This document shows, in pieces, positions 11,201 through 23,515 of a stretch of DNA of 64,000 nucleotides. The stretch's first letter is position 1. Every line of letters starts with the position of its first letter. This DNA is from Drosophila miranda. Lineage: Eukaryota > Arthropoda > Insecta > Diptera > Drosophilidae. The stretch is taken from NCBI RefSeq assembly GCF_003369915.1, contig NW_022881603.1, positions 46,687,723 through 46,751,722 of the forward strand, in the 5' to 3' direction. The translations under genes and the position numbers were made by a program. Below the pieces are notes generated by a model. The model was not told the DNA's origin and did not search any database. It saw only the letters and a program-made list of their open reading frames with translations.

Positions 11201-12474
11201 TTAGAATCGACGGAGCCAGAACTACCCTGTTCAATGATGTCGGATGCAGAGCATGTGACGTGGAAGTTTGATCCTGATTTGGCGGAGGAGAAGAGAACTC
11301 TCTTCGGATGGTGGCATCGCAAGAGTATTAGCAGTCACTGTGTATGGATGCAATTATATATGGTGTGAATGGTTGCACAATTGACATTTATTGGTTTTGC
11401 AGTTTACAACAGCGTGGCCTTTTCGCAGACATAAGGATAAGGATGCATAAGGATGCCGACTTGGCGATCTGAAACCTTTGCATAGCCGAGAGACGCGAAA
11501 ATGCAGGGCAAGTTGACCCTACATGGTCTCCTGAATTGCAATAGCTACAAGTTTGCTGAGTTCTGGACGTGGAAGAAAGAAAATGAACTGCGATTATGTT
11601 GCTTGCTTTGCATAACTTTGTCTTGCCTTGGCTTTGTCGATTCTTCAGCAGACAGATGCTGGTATCGGCGATTCAAGACTTTCTCAAAGTCGGACCAAAG
11701 CGGTAACTTCTCATAAGTTAGCTGTTCATCCCACTTTTGTGTCGTCATTGGGTCGACTCCGTTAAAAACGAGATGAACGAGCATTGCATTCGAAATTTTT
11801 TTATCGTCTCCGATCGACAGTAACGATCCGCAAATCGACGAAACACTATCGATTAGATATCTTAGGGACGGTGCGGACTGATGCGAAACTGTGAAAATTA
11901 AATACTCGATAAATTATCATTTTAGGCCGGCCATGGCCTTTTCATAATTTGCCCCGGTGACTTGGAACGCCTTTATTGTTCCTAATGCTTCATCAGAGAG
12001 GCACGAAATTAAATGATTAAATTTTTTGATCTCTGGTATACTAGCGTCGTTATGAACTAACTAGTCTCGCGAAATGGGTAATGAAATTTTTTAACTGCGT
12101 ATGTTTACCCACTTAATTGGGTAATGCCAATTTTGGAAGTCTAGAACGTGTTGGGGCTAAAGAAGGCACTGGCTTCGTATCGCTTGCTGCATCAATGGCG
12201 GTGATAAGCGACATTATCTTTCCCTTGGTTACAATCGTCAGCTCTTACAACTCGGCTGCATATGCATCATCACCTGTTATCTCCTCGATTTTCTCTTGCA
12301 AATGGTACGCCTTTTCAATTGAAGCATTCAATCTATCTAATCACATTGTAATTCCGGTAATTGTAACGGAATCGACCCTTGGTCTAATCGATCATCTAAG
12401 CGGCGAATGCTTTTTACTCGACCTTTGAGCTTAATCTTTATGCCTTAAAGAAGGGATTTACTGTTTTCTGCCAT
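11201..12474 (-). pseudogene. gag: BEL element 2 gag remnant
   Basis: The minus strand starts with ATG at 12474 (MAENSKSLL, then an in-frame TAA). It continues with SCLSDEALGTIKAFQVTGAN near 11990-11930, LPLWSDFEKVLNRRYQHLSA near 11700-11640, and a C-terminal zinc knuckle KGHAVVNCKTNKCQLCNHSHH near 11420-11350. These are standard BEL/Pao gag landmarks, spread over several frames with stops. Confidence 0.75.
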
Positions 12475-12656
12475 AATACTAATGTAGAATGTACGCAACA
12501 AACCACTATATTTATTTTTATTTATTTATTTATTATTGTTCAGGCCAGCCGTAAACAATTTCCGCACACTGTGCCAACTACGTGCGCCCCGGTCCCAACT
12601 CGCTCTCGCGCGCTCGGAGAGGCGCTCGGATCCACAATCCACGATCCACACGGCGC
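12475..12656 (-). other. Leader region of BEL element 2 up to the array edge
   Basis: An A/T tract (ATTTATTT repeats, 12511-12537) and a GC-rich part (12541-12656) upstream of the gag ATG. No coding signal is seen. The sequence changes abruptly to array unit A at 12657; no primer site or LTR could be placed. Confidence 0.4.
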
Positions 12657-12660
12657 TCCC

Positions 12661-14075
12661 TGACAGAAGATAAGTTTAACTTCTCCAGTACATGACGTGT
12701 GTACATCACTTTGGCTTTGTTGAAGAGTTTCCTCGATTCCTTCCTGATTTCGCTTAGCTCTCGGGTCCACCACGAAATGCGATCGGACTTTGGGGGTTGA
12801 TTGATCGGCCAGGATTTGAGAAATGCTTTCTCCCATGCATTACTCCCATGTGAAGGAGGTCTTCTTAGGGTCAGGCAGTCAGGTATCATCTACTTTACGT
12901 TTGTAGAGTAGCGGATCCAGTCTGTCCGCTTGGGATTATGGTAGGCCATGACCTCTCCGTTTCGTTTTGATATCCTGTAGTGTTCCGAAAATGAGCACTT
13001 ACGGGACACATGCTAATAATCGATGGCGAGGGAGCCGCTGTTCAATGTCAGGGTTATGTTTATATGTTTTTGCAAAAGTGGGTTAGTTTCCACAACAATA
13101 TTTGTGGACAGGATGTTCCCAAGCAGTGACTTTACCCAGATTCCCCAGAGGAAGTGATGGGCGTTCGCATCGCAAACCAGAACTATGTCGCGCATTCCTT
13201 GCTTGACGAACAAGGGCCCTGATATCCTCCAAGGATGGGTCCTCTACTTCGTATTGGAAATATGTGGTGGCCAGGTATATGTTTTCCCGTCCTTCCTCTC
13301 GCATAGTGCCACTGTCAGCTCCGGACTTCTGCATCTAAAGGAAGACAGAGGAAAAAAGTTCGTTCCTAACCACGATACAGAGTTTTGGCTTACCTGCGTG
13401 TTGTGAGAAGACGGTAACCGCGGCCACTCAAACACCGAACTCTTTCTCATACGATCAAAAGCACTTGGATGAGATCCAAATCTACCGTCTTTCCGTCCAT
13501 ATTCCGCAGCACGTGCTATTCAGTGCCCATACCAAAGGATATTCGTCAGTTCACTGCAAGGAGCTTGGAGATTGTTCCCTCACCAATGCGCTCCGCTGGC
13601 CAACGCGGAGTTCCATACCGCTCCCATTGTCTCTCGCTATCGTTATCGCTCTCGTGAAAGTCCAGTCAACTGTGTTCAGGGTCTGGTTCTGAGCCTTCAT
13701 CATAATCGTTTTAGTTGAAGCCTTATCCGTGGGGACTACGCAGATTTCCGCTTCTGGCAAAAGATCACCAACATCTCCAGAGTCTCCACGGTACCAAAGG
13801 CCACTGCCTTGGTTCCCTTGTACCACTTAATGCATGATTGCGGGTTGTGTGCGCGAACCATAGCGCTCAGGATTTTCAGGTCAGAATGTCCTCTGGTTTT
13901 AAACTCGAAAGCTTTTGTGGATTTATCCGCTATCTGCCGCTTAAGCTTTGGCTCCCGGCCAGTGAGTTCTACCTCTACCTTCTGAGGCCTTAGAGGTCTC
14001 CGAATTCCTCGTCTGAGGTTTGGTCTTCTGATGGTTTGCCCACCTTCGCCTTTCGAGCCAGATTTCGTTCGTTGT
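12661..14075 (-). pseudogene. LOA-like LINE fragment (ORF1 end and endonuclease), unit A
   Basis: Minus strand: an ORF1 piece (QGSGLWYRGDSGDVGDLLPE ... ELRVGQRSALV, 13826-13551), then endonuclease IYLATTYFQYEVEDPSLEDI and, one frame over, DIVLVCDANAHHFLWG with the conserved CDANAHH core (13190-13130). It ends with SDRISWWTRELSEIRKESRK (12790-12730), the linker to RT in LOA/R1-type LINEs. Frameshifts separate the parts and RT is absent. LOA rather than R1 is a judgement from motif style. Confidence 0.7.
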
Positions 14076-14717
14076 AATATTGAATGTCGAAGCTCAAGGT
14101 ATCAAGGGAAAGAGTAGTTGCAAGTAACGTTCAAAAACAATATACCCTTAGAATGTAGGGTACCGCGTCACTTGGCAAGTAAGAGCCGAAAAGAATAGAG
14201 TAGATATAGAGTAGCGCGTCACTTGGCGCACCGTTAAGCTTAAGAGTGGCAACGAAAATTCTCCCAACGAATACAACGCAAGCGGCGGTGGAGAAGCAAA
14301 AACGAAAACGGGCGACACTGCAGTAAACGATGGATGTATGTACATATAACTGTTGCGTCCAAATAGCGGTTCACATATGTCTGTATGTGTCGATATGTAT
14401 GCATTTATGTGTATTTAGTTATATTTATATGCAATTATTAATAAAATGCATGCAATCAAGCTCTACTATGTATCATACGTCTGTGCCTAAAATTGAAAGC
14501 AATTTGTAATATTTTCAGCACAAGACACTTCACAGAAAGATCTGAATGTCTTTAGCTCTGCCTTCAATTTTTTGCACAAATACTTCTGATTCCTCTTTTG
14601 GATCTTTGAATCCAACTGCTACTTTCCTGGCTTTATCGCAGGGCATCCCTCGGCGGTAGCAGAAATTTTGCACAAAAATTGTTATTGGCGCGACCGACGC
14701 GATGATATTATGTAAAA
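14076..14717. repeat. Unassigned 645-bp array segment, unit A
   Basis: Begins TGTAATATTGAATGTCG and contains two copies of GCGTCACTTGGC (14165, 14217), a T/G/A-rich stretch with TATGTATG motifs and AATAAAATGCATGC. Its right part on the minus strand encodes a short frame, MPCDKARKVAVGFKDPKEES, downstream of the primer site seen in units B-D, so that part may be a gag leader. I recognise no known family. Confidence 0.5.
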
Positions 14718-15811
14718 CGAGGGGAACGTTGTGAGTTGCTGCGGAGACCGCAACTCTACATTTATACCCGATACTTAGTCAGTATGGCTCTCCTCCGGCA
14801 GACGCCGCGAATATTAAAAGACACGACAAAGAGTGCGTGCGAGAGAGACAGAAAATCAGTCTGACCGTGACGTCGGGCGCAGCCACTGCAAATTGATTTG
14901 TTCCTTTTGGCTATAAAAATGATCTGATCTGATCCAGATTCAGCAATCTGATGGATATGGTCGTTGTCTATGATTCTGCGTTTTTAGTTTTCTCGAATGT
15001 GCAATATTGTGGATGCAACAGATTTTCGTCCTTTGTGTGGGCGGAAGGGGGTGGGGCGAAATTTTGAGATACACGTTTTATAGTAAGATCTAACAGGAGT
15101 GCGGATACCAAATTTGGTTACTCTAGCCTTAATAGTCTTTGAGATTTTTTAATATCCCCAGATTTTCGTCCTTTGCGGGGGCGGAAGGGGGTGTGGCGAA
15201 ATTTTGAAACAAACTCGTCTCGGTCCGATATATTAGGAGTGTGGATACCAAATTTGGTTGCTCTAGCTTTTGTAGTCTCTGAGATCTAGGCGCTAATGTT
15301 TTACTCTAAGCAAAGCCGCCTATGCTACGTGTGTGTTAGAGAGAGACAGGGCGAGAAAAAATGAAATTGTTTTCTTGATGCTGGCTATAATAATAATACG
15401 ATCCAATTCAGATTCCGCAGTCTTAAAGATATGGTCATTCTCTACAATTCTACGTTTTTGGTTTTCTCATATCTTTAAAATTGTGGATGCCACAGATTTT
15501 CGTCCTTTGTGGGGGCGGAAGTAGGCGGGGCGAAGTTTTGAAATATTTTTGTAGCAGTGACATATCACAGAAGTCTGGATCCAAAACATCGTTGCTCTAG
15601 CTCTTATAGTCTTTGAGCACTAGGCGCTGAAGGGGACGGACAGACGGACGGACGGACAGACAGACAGGGCTCAATCGACTCGGCTATTGATGCTGATAAA
15701 GAATATATATACTTTATGGGGTCGGAAACGATTCCTTCTGGACGTTACACACATCCACTTTTACCACAAATCTAATATACCCCAATACTCATTTTGAGTA
15801 TCGGGTATAAT
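14718..15811. mobile_element. DINE-1/INE-1-like (Helentron-related) element in unit A
   Basis: Absent from the same site in units B and C. It carries TATACCCGATACTTAG near the left end and GAGTATCGGGTATAAT at the right end, the block GATTTTCGTCCTTTG repeated at about 15016, 15163 and 15497, a GACG/GACA tetranucleotide run (15637-15667), and TCGACTCGGCTATTGATGCT followed by AAGAATATATATACTTTATG, all typical of fly INE-1/DINE-1. A hairpin GAGTTGC...GCAACTC lies at the left end (14732-14755). It has no coding capacity and depends on a partner's enzymes. Confidence 0.75.
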
Positions 15812-15920
15812 AAGTAATCGGACACACACAGAACACGACGCGGGCAACGATTATGTTTGCATATGCTGCAATATCTTGTGTCACTGTCACTTATTGTTGT
15901 TGCCTATAATCAAATTTACA

Positions 15921-16209
15921 GTCCACCCGGGGGCGCCATGAAAAATTAGAGGAGTTTTTCTAAACAAAAATCAAAGAAAACGTTGGGTGACTGTAATTCA
16001 ATTATTGCGCTCGATCCCTTTCAATATTAACGATAGACTATGTTTCCTTCACAATTCAATCTCTTATTCTAGCTAACCTTCGGTGGCAAAGCAGGGCGAA
16101 TTCGCCAAGAGCGAGAGAGCGAGCTTTTATTGCGCTCTCCTTTCCCATAGCCTAACTTACACTAGACATCATTACAGTAAAAATAAAAAATTCAAATATT
16201 ATCACGATT
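15921..16209 (-). repeat. BEL-type primer site and LTR fragment, unit B
   Basis: On the minus strand an LTR fragment ends in TTTTTCA and is followed at once by TGGCGCCCCCGGGTGGAC (15938-15921), a TGG-initiated primer site. The LTR contains AATAAAAGCTCGCTCTC, a likely promoter region, and matches the LTR of BEL element 2 at 8731-8850. Its first ~60 bases are missing at the join with the CR1 piece. Confidence 0.7.
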
Positions 16210-17058
16210 AGATGAAGGTCACGCAACAAGAGAAGTAGAAAAACCAACTTCTTGAAAGTTTGTATAAAGTCTTGATTTAAGTTCCTTCAAAAGTAGGATG
16301 GTAGGCGTCTTCAGGTATAGTGAGCAGAAGGGCTCGGGTTAACAATTTTATGGTCGAATAAAATACAAAGCACAGTTCAAGCAATCGACCCAAGGAATTT
16401 TTCACATGATTGACTTGAGACAACCGTTAACAAAGTCATGTAGCATGTTCACTAGGTTGGTAGACTCGTTTATCGAACACCAAACAGTACCTAGCAAAGT
16501 TGAAGTCACCAAGAACTATCATATGATCTTTATATGATAGCAAAGAAAAAAAGTGTTCAAAGTTGCACATATTTTGAGATATCCGAAGCAGGTGGAATAT
16601 ACGAGCACGTAATGAAGATAGCGAAGGTGGAAAGAATCAGCTTCACACAGGAACTCCACTTCATTTTGAGCCTGGACTCTGAAATATTTCGCGCTAATGT
16701 TTGAGAAAACCACCTGCACGTCGAGACGAACGGTCCTTTCTAAAAGTTGTGTACCGACCTGACAAAACCTCGAATCTAAGAATGTCCGGTTTTAACCAGG
16801 TCTCGGTAAACACAATAACATGGGATTCAAATGTGGCACTATCCCGAAAAGAGAGCTGAGCTTACTGCGTAAGCCTCTAACATTCTGATAGATTACTACA
16901 GCAGAAGAAGATAGTTTTTTACACTGGCGGAAGTATGGAAGATGAAGATGGCACGTTGTGCTGATTTTGACTAGGGAGAGCTATAGAGGCAATGAGTGGG
17001 GAGTTGCTTATCTTAAGCGAGGCTTTCTCCCTGGCAGAAGATAAGTTTAACTTCTCCA
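16210..17058 (-). pseudogene. CR1-like LINE fragment (end of ORF1 and endonuclease), unit B
   Basis: On the minus strand this matches LINE copy 1 from about 1130 to 2330 with a large internal deletion: the ORF1 tail (LNLSSAREKASLKISNS), VFTETW with the context AACCTGGTTAAAACCGGACATTC, and the region before RT. It is more diverged than copies 1-3, with stops and a deletion where the endonuclease core should be. It joins the LOA piece near 17059 inside similar AGTTTAACTTCTCC sequence. Confidence 0.75.
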
Positions 17059-18421
17059 GTACATGACGTGTGTACATCACTTTGGCTTTGTTGAAGAGTT
17101 TCCTCGATTCCTTCCTGATTTCGCTTAGCTCTCGGGTCCACCACGAAATGCGATCGGACTTTGGGGGTTGATTGATCGGCCAGGATTTGAGAAATGCTTT
17201 CTCCCATGCATTACTCCCATGTGAAGGAGGTCTTCTTAGGGTCAGGCAGTCAGGTATCATCTACTTTACGTTTGTAGAGTAGCGGATCCAGTCTGTCCGC
17301 TTGGGATTATGGTAGGCCATGACCTCTCCGTTTCGTGTTGATATCCTGTAGTGTTCCGAAATGGAGCACTTACGGGATCGATGGCGAGGGAGCCGCTGTT
17401 CAAGGTCAGGGTTATGTTTATATGTTTTTGCAAAAGTGGGTTAGGTTCCACAACAAAATTTGTGGACAGGATGTTCCCAAACAGTGACTTTACCCAGATT
17501 CCCCAGAGGAAGTGATGGGCGTTCGCATCGCAAACCAGAACTATGTCGCGCATTCCTTGCTTGACGAACAAGGGCCCTGATATCCTCCAAGGATGGGCCT
17601 CTACTTCGTATTGGAAATATGTGGTGGCCAGGTATATGTTTTCCCGTCCTTCCTCTCGCATAGTGCCACTGTCAGCTGCGGACTTCTGCATCTAAAGGAA
17701 AAAAGAGTTCGTTCCTAACCACGATACAGATTTTTGGCTTACCTGCGTGTTGTGAGAAGACGGTAACCGCGGCCACTCAAACACCGAACTCTTTCTCATA
17801 CTATCAAAAGCACTTGGATGAGGTCCAAATCTACCGTCTTTCCGTCCATATTCCGCAGCACGTGCTATTCAGTGCCCATACCAAAGGATATTCGTCAGTT
17901 CACTGCAAGGAGCTTGGAGATTGTTCCCTCACCAATGCGCTCCGCTGACCAACGCGGAGTTCCATACCGCTCCCATTGTCTCTCGCTATCGTTATCGCTC
18001 TCGTGAAAGTCCAGTCAACTGTGTTCAGGGTCTGGTTCTGAGCCTTCATCATAATCGTTTTAGTTGAAGCCTTATCCGTGGGGACTACGCAGATTTCCGC
18101 TTCTGGCAAAAGATCACCAACATCTCCAGAGTCTCCACGGTACCAAAGGCCACTGCCTTGGTTCCCTTGTACCACTTAATGCATGATTGCGGGTTGTGTG
18201 CGCGAACCATAGCGTTCAGGATTTTCAGGTCAGAATGTCCTCTGGTTTTAAACTCGAAAGCTTTTGTGGATTTATCCGCTATCTGCCGCTTAAGCTTTGG
18301 CTCCCGGCCAGTGAGTTCTACCTCTACCTTCTGAGGCCTTAGAGGTCTCCGAATTCCTCGTCTGAGGTTTGGTCTTCTGATGGTTTGCCCACCTTCGCCT
18401 TTCGAGCCAGATTTCGTTCGT
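17059..18421 (-). pseudogene. LOA-like LINE fragment, unit B
   Basis: Same content as unit A: ORF1 piece (18175-17900), IYLATTYFQYEVE then GMRDIVLVCDANAHHFLWG in one frame here (17691-17500), and WWTRELSEIRKESRK near 17140. No RT. Confidence 0.7.
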
Positions 18422-19067
18422 TGTAATATTGAATGTCGAAGCTCAAGGTATCAAGGGAAAGAGTAGTTGCAAGTAACGTTCAAAAACAATATACCCTTAG
18501 AATGTAGGGTACCGCGTCACTTGGCAAGTAAGAGCCGAAAAGAATAGAGTAGATATAGAGTAGCGCGTCACTTGGCGCACCGTTAAGCTTAAGAGTGGCA
18601 ACGAAAAATCTCCCAACGAATACAACGCAAGCGGCGGTGGAGAAGCAAAAACGAAAACGGGCGACACTGCAGTAAACGATGGATGTATGTACATATAACT
18701 GTTGCGTCCAAATAGCGGTTCACATATGTCTGTATGTGTCGATATGTATGCATTTATGTGTATTTAGTTATATTTATATGCAATTATTAATAAAATGCAT
18801 GCAATCAAGCTCTACTATGTATCATACGTCTGTGCCTAAAATTGAAAGCAATGTGTATTATTTTCAGCACAAGACACTTCACAGAAAGATCTGAATGTCT
18901 TTAGCTCTGCCTTCAATTTTTTGCACAAATACTTCTGATTCCTCTTTTGGATCTTTGAATCCAACTGCTACTTTCCTGGCTTTATCGCAGGGCATCCCTC
19001 GGCGGTAGCAGAAATTTTGCACAAAAATTGTTATTGGCGCGACCGACGCGATGATATTATGTAAAAT
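18422..19067. repeat. Unassigned 645-bp array segment, unit B
   Basis: Near-identical to 14076-14717. It includes the minus-strand short frame MPCDKARKVAVGFKDPKEES (near 18990-18930) upstream of the next unit's primer site. No recognisable family. Confidence 0.5.
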
Positions 19068-19151
19068 AAGTGGTCGGACACACACAGAACACGACGCTGC
19101 AATATCTTGTGTCACTGTCACTTATTGTTGTTGCCTATAATCAAATTTACA

Positions 19152-19440
19152 GTCCACCCGGGGGCGCCATGAAAAATTAGAGGAGTTTTTCTAAACAAAA
19201 ATCAAAGAAAACTTTGGGTGACTGTAATTCAATTATTGCGCTCGATCCCTTTCAATATTAACGATAGACTATGTTTCCTTCACAATTCAATCTCTTATTC
19301 TAGCTAACCTTCGGTGGCAAAGCAGGGCGAATTCGCCAAGAGCGAGAGAGCGAGCTTTTATTGCGCTCTCCTTTCCCATAGCCTAACTTACACTAGACAT
19401 CATTACAGTAAAAATAAAAAATTCAAATATTATCACGATT
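19152..19440 (-). repeat. BEL-type primer site and LTR fragment, unit C
   Basis: Primer site TGGCGCCCCCGGGTGGAC on the minus strand at 19169-19152, with the LTR fragment to its right in + coordinates, as in unit B. Confidence 0.7.
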
Positions 19441-20289
19441 AGATGAAGGTCACGCAACAAGAGAAGTAGAAAAACCAACTTCTTGAAAGTTTGTATAAAG
19501 TCTTGATTTAAGTTCCTTCAAAAGTAGGATGGTAGGCGTCTTCAGGTATAGTGAGCAGAAGGGCTCGGGTTAACAATTTTATGGTCGGATAAAATACAAA
19601 GCACAGTTCAAGCAATCGACCCAAGGAATTTTTCACATGATTGACTTGAGACAACCGTTAACAAAGTCATGTAGCATGTTCACTAGGTTGGTAGACTCGT
19701 TTATCGAACACCAAACAGTACCTAGCAAAGTTGAAGTCACCAAGAACTATCATATGATCTTTATATGATAGCAAAGAAAAAAAGTGTTCAAAGTTGCACA
19801 TATTTTGAGATATCCGAAGCAGGTGGAATATACGAGCACGTAATGAAGATAGCGAAGGTGGAAAGAATCAGCTTCACACAGGAACTCCACTTCATTTTGA
19901 GCCTGGACTCTGAAATATTTCGCGCTAATGTTTGAGAAAACCACCTGCACGTCGAGACGAACGGTCCTTTCTAAAAGTTGTGTACCGACCTGACAAAACC
20001 TCGAATCTAAGAATGTCCGGTTTTAACCAGGTCTCGGTAAACACAATAACATGGGATTCAAATGTGGCACTATCCCGAAAAGAGAGCTGAGCTTACTGCG
20101 TAAGCCTCTAACATTCTGATAGATTACTACAGCAGAAGAAGATAGTTTTTTACACTGGCGGAAGTATGGAAGATGAAGATGGCACGTTGTGCTGATTTTG
20201 ACTAGGGAGAGCTATAGAGGCAATGAGTGGGGAGTTGCTTATCTTAAGCGAGGCTTTCTCCCTGGCAGAAGATAAGTTTAACTTCTCCA
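19441..20289 (-). pseudogene. CR1-like LINE fragment, unit C
   Basis: Copy of the unit B fragment with a handful of changes; same truncation and same joins. Confidence 0.75.
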
Positions 20290-21652
20290 GTACATGACGT
20301 GTGTACATCACTTTGGCTTTGTTGAAGAGTTTCCTCGATTCCTTCCTGATTTCGCTTAGCTCTCGGGTCCACCACGAAATGCGATCGGACTTTGGGGGTT
20401 GATTGATCGGCCAGGATTTGAGAAATGCTTTCTCCCATGCATTACTCCCATGTGAAGGAGGTCTTCTTAGGGTCAGGCAGTCAGGTATCATCTACTTTAC
20501 GTTTGTAGAGTAGCGGATCCAGTCTGTCCGCTTGGGATTATGGTAGGCCATGACCTCTCCGTTTCGTGTTGATATCCTGTAGTGTTCCGAAATGGAGCAC
20601 TTACGGGATCGATGGCGAGGGAGCCACTGTTCAAGGTCAGGGTTATGTTTATATGTTTTTGCAAAAGTGGGTTAGGTTCCACAACAAAATTTGTGGACAG
20701 GATGTTCCCAAACAGTGACTTTACCCAGATTCCCCAGAGGAAGTGATGGGCGTTCGCATCGCAAACCAGAACTATGTCGCGCATTCCTTGCTTGACGAAC
20801 AAGGGCCCTTATATCCTCCAAGGATGGGCCTCTACTTCGTATTGGAAGTATGTGGTGGCCAGGTATATGTTTTCCCGTCCTTCCTCTCGCATAGTGCCAC
20901 TGTCAGCTGCGGACTTCTGCATCTAAAGGAAAAAAGAGTTCGTTCCTAACCACGATACAGATTTTTGGCTTACCTGCGTGTTGTGAGAAGACGGTAACCG
21001 CGGCCACTCAAACACCGAACTCTTTCTCATACTATCAAAAGCACTTGGATGAGGTCCAAATCTACCGTCTTTCCGTCCATATTCCGCAGCACGTGCTATT
21101 CAGTGCCCATACCAAAGGATATTCGTCAGTTCACTGCAAGGAGCTTGGAGATTGTTCCCTCACCAATGCGCTCCGCTGACCAACGCGGAGTTCCATACCG
21201 CTCCCATTGTCTCTCGCTATCGTTATCGCTCTCGTGAAAGTCCAGTCAACTGTGTTCAGGGTCTGGTTCTGAGCCTTCATCATAATCGTTTTAGTTGAAG
21301 CCTTATCCGTGGGGACTACGCAGATTTCCGCTTCTGGCAAAAGATCACCAACATCTCCAGAGTCTCCACGGTACCAAAGGCCACTGCCTTGGTTCCCTTG
21401 TACCACTTAATGCATGATTGCGGGTTGTGTGCGCGAACCATAGCGTTCAGAATTTTCAGGTCAGAATGTCCTCTGGTTTTAAACTCGAAAGCTTTTGTGG
21501 ATTTATCCGCTATCTGCCGCTTAAGCTTTGGCTCCCGGCCAGTGAGTTCTACCTCTACCTTCTGAGGCCTTAGAGGTCTCCGAATTCCTCGTCTGAGGTT
21601 TGGTCTTCTGATGGTTTGCCCACCTTCGCCTTTCGAGCCAGATTTCGTTCGT
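20290..21652 (-). pseudogene. LOA-like LINE fragment, unit C
   Basis: Copy of the unit B fragment: ORF1 piece at 21406-21131, CDANAHHFLWG near 20760-20730, WWTRELSEIRKESRK near 20370. Confidence 0.7.
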
Positions 21653-22298
21653 TGTAATATTGAATGTCGAAGCTCAAGGTATCAAGGGAAAGAGTAGTTG
21701 CAAGTAACGTTCAAAAACAATATACCCTTAGAATGTAGGGTACCGCGTCACTTGGCAAGTAAGAGCCGAAAAGAATAGAGTAGATATAGAGTAGCGCGTC
21801 ACTTGGCGCACCGTTAAGCTTAAGAGTGGCAACGAAAATTCTCCCAACGAATACAACGCAAGCGGCGGTGGAGAAGCAAAAACGAAAACGGGCGACACTG
21901 CAGTAAACGATGGATGTATGTACATATAACTGTTGCGTCCAAATAGCGGTTCACATATGTCTGTATGTGTCGATATGTATGCATTTATGTGTATTTAGTT
22001 ATATTTATATGCAATTATTAATAAAATGCATGCAATCAAGCTCTACTATGTATCATACGTCTGTGCCTAAAATTGAAAGCAATGTGTATTATTTTCAGCA
22101 CAAGACACTTCACAGAAAGATCTGAATGTCTTTAGCTCTGCCTTCAATTTTTTGCACAAATACTTCTGATTCCTCTTTTGGATCTTTGAATCCAACTGCT
22201 ACTTTCCTGGCTTTATCGCAGGGCATCCCTCGGCGGTAGCAGAAATTTTGCACAAAAATTGTTATTGGCGCGACCGACGCGATGTTATTATGTAAAAT
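21653..22298. repeat. Unassigned 645-bp array segment, unit C
   Basis: Near-identical to the segments at 14076 and 18422, and uninterrupted like unit B. It shows the site empty of the DINE-1-like element (TATGTAAAATAAGTGG at 22290). Confidence 0.5.
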
Positions 22299-22382
22299 AA
22301 GTGGTCGGACACACACAGAACACGACGCTGCAATATCTTGTGTCACTGTCACTTATTGTTGTTGCCTATAATCAAATTTACA

Positions 22383-22671
22383 GTCCACCCGGGGGCGCCA
22401 TGAAAAATTAGAGGAGTTTTTCTAAACAAAAATCAAAGAAAACTTTGGGTGACTGTAATTCAATTATTGCGCTCGATCCCTTTCAATATTAACGATAGAC
22501 TATGTTTCCTTCACAATTCAATCTCTTATTCTAGCTAACCTGCGGTGGCAAAGCAGGGCGAATTCGCCAAGAGCGAGAGAGCGAGCTTTTATTGCGCTCT
22601 CCTTTCCCATAGCCTAACTTACACTAGACTTCATTACAGTAAAAATAAGAAATTCAAATATTATGACGATT
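22383..22671 (-). repeat. BEL-type primer site and LTR fragment, unit D
   Basis: Primer site on the minus strand at 22400-22383, followed by the same LTR fragment as in B and C. Confidence 0.7.
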
Positions 22672-23515
22672 AGATGAAGGTCACGCAACAAGAGAAGTAG
22701 AAAAACCAACTTCTTGAAAGTTTGTATAAAGTCTTGATTTAACTTCCTTCAAAAGTAGGATGGTAGGCTTCTTCAGGTATAGTGAGCGGAAGGGCTCGGG
22801 TTAACAACTTTATGGTCGGATAAAATACACAGTTCAAGCAATCGACCCAAGGAATTTTTCACATAGTTGACTTGAGACAACCGTTAAGAAAGTCATGTAG
22901 CATGTTCACTAGGTTGGTAGACTCGTTTATCGAACACCAAACAGTACCTAGCAAAGTTGAAGTCACCAAGAACTACCATATGATCTTTATATGATAGCAA
23001 AGAAAAAAAGTGTTCAAAGTTGCACATATTTTGAGATATCCGAAGCAGGTGGAATATACGAGCACGTAATGAAGATAGCGAAGGTGGAAAGAATCAGCTT
23101 CACACAGGAACTCCACTTCATTTTGAGCCTGGACTCTGAAATATTTCGCGCTAATGTTTGAGAAAACCACCTGCACGTCGAGACGAACGGTCCTTTCTAA
23201 AAGTTGTGTACCGACCTGACAAAACCTCGAATCTAAGAATGTCCGGTTTTAACCAGGTCTCGGTAAACACAATAACATGGGATGCAAATGTGGCACTATC
23301 CCGAAAAGAGAGCTGAGCTTACTGCGTAAGCCTCTAACATTCTGATAGATTACTACAGCAGAAGAAGATAGTTTTTTACACTGGCGGAAGTATGGAAGAT
23401 GAAGATGGCACGTTGTGCTGATTTTGACTAGGGAGAGCTATAGAGGCAATGAGTGGGGAGTTGCTTATCTTAAGCGAGGCTTTCTCCCTGGCAGAAGATA
23501 AGTTTAACTTCTCCA
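22672..23515 (-). pseudogene. CR1-like LINE fragment, unit D
   Basis: Same fragment as in B and C, slightly more diverged, with small deletions near 22830. Confidence 0.75.

Larger units (their letters stand above)
8724..12656 (-). mobile_element. BEL/Pao LTR retrotransposon 2, degenerate, minus strand
   Basis: Read on the minus strand this is gag (start 12474), then protease (near 11170), RNase H (near 10400), integrase (near 9800-8945) and an LTR piece (8943-8724). Nearly every domain is crossed by stops and frameshifts, so it is much older than element 1, which lies in its LTR. Its 5' LTR is missing, cut at 12657 where the tandem array begins. Confidence 0.8.
12657..15811. repeat. Array unit A, truncated left, with DINE-1 insertion
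   Basis: Starts only ~20 bases before the CR1/LOA junction of the other units (tgacagaagataagtttaac) and so lacks the LTR and CR1 parts. It contains the LOA-like piece (12661-14075), the unassigned segment (14076-14717) and the DINE-1-like insertion (14718-15811). Confidence 0.85.
15812..19067. repeat. Array unit B, complete
   Basis: The full mosaic: primer site and LTR (15921-16209), CR1 piece (16210-17058), LOA piece (17059-18421), unassigned segment (18422-19067). Near 15845 it has about 25 extra bases relative to unit C (gcgggcaacgattatgtttg...). Confidence 0.9.
19068..22298. repeat. Array unit C, complete (3231 bp)
   Basis: Same order as unit B, with few substitutions: LTR block 19152-19440, CR1 piece 19441-20289, LOA piece 20290-21652, unassigned segment 21653-22298. 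Confidence 0.9.

Noticed and set aside
12117..12428. 103-codon + strand frame in the BEL 2 gag region
   Set aside because: Antisense to gag whose minus-strand motifs are recognisable on both sides; no domain of its own.
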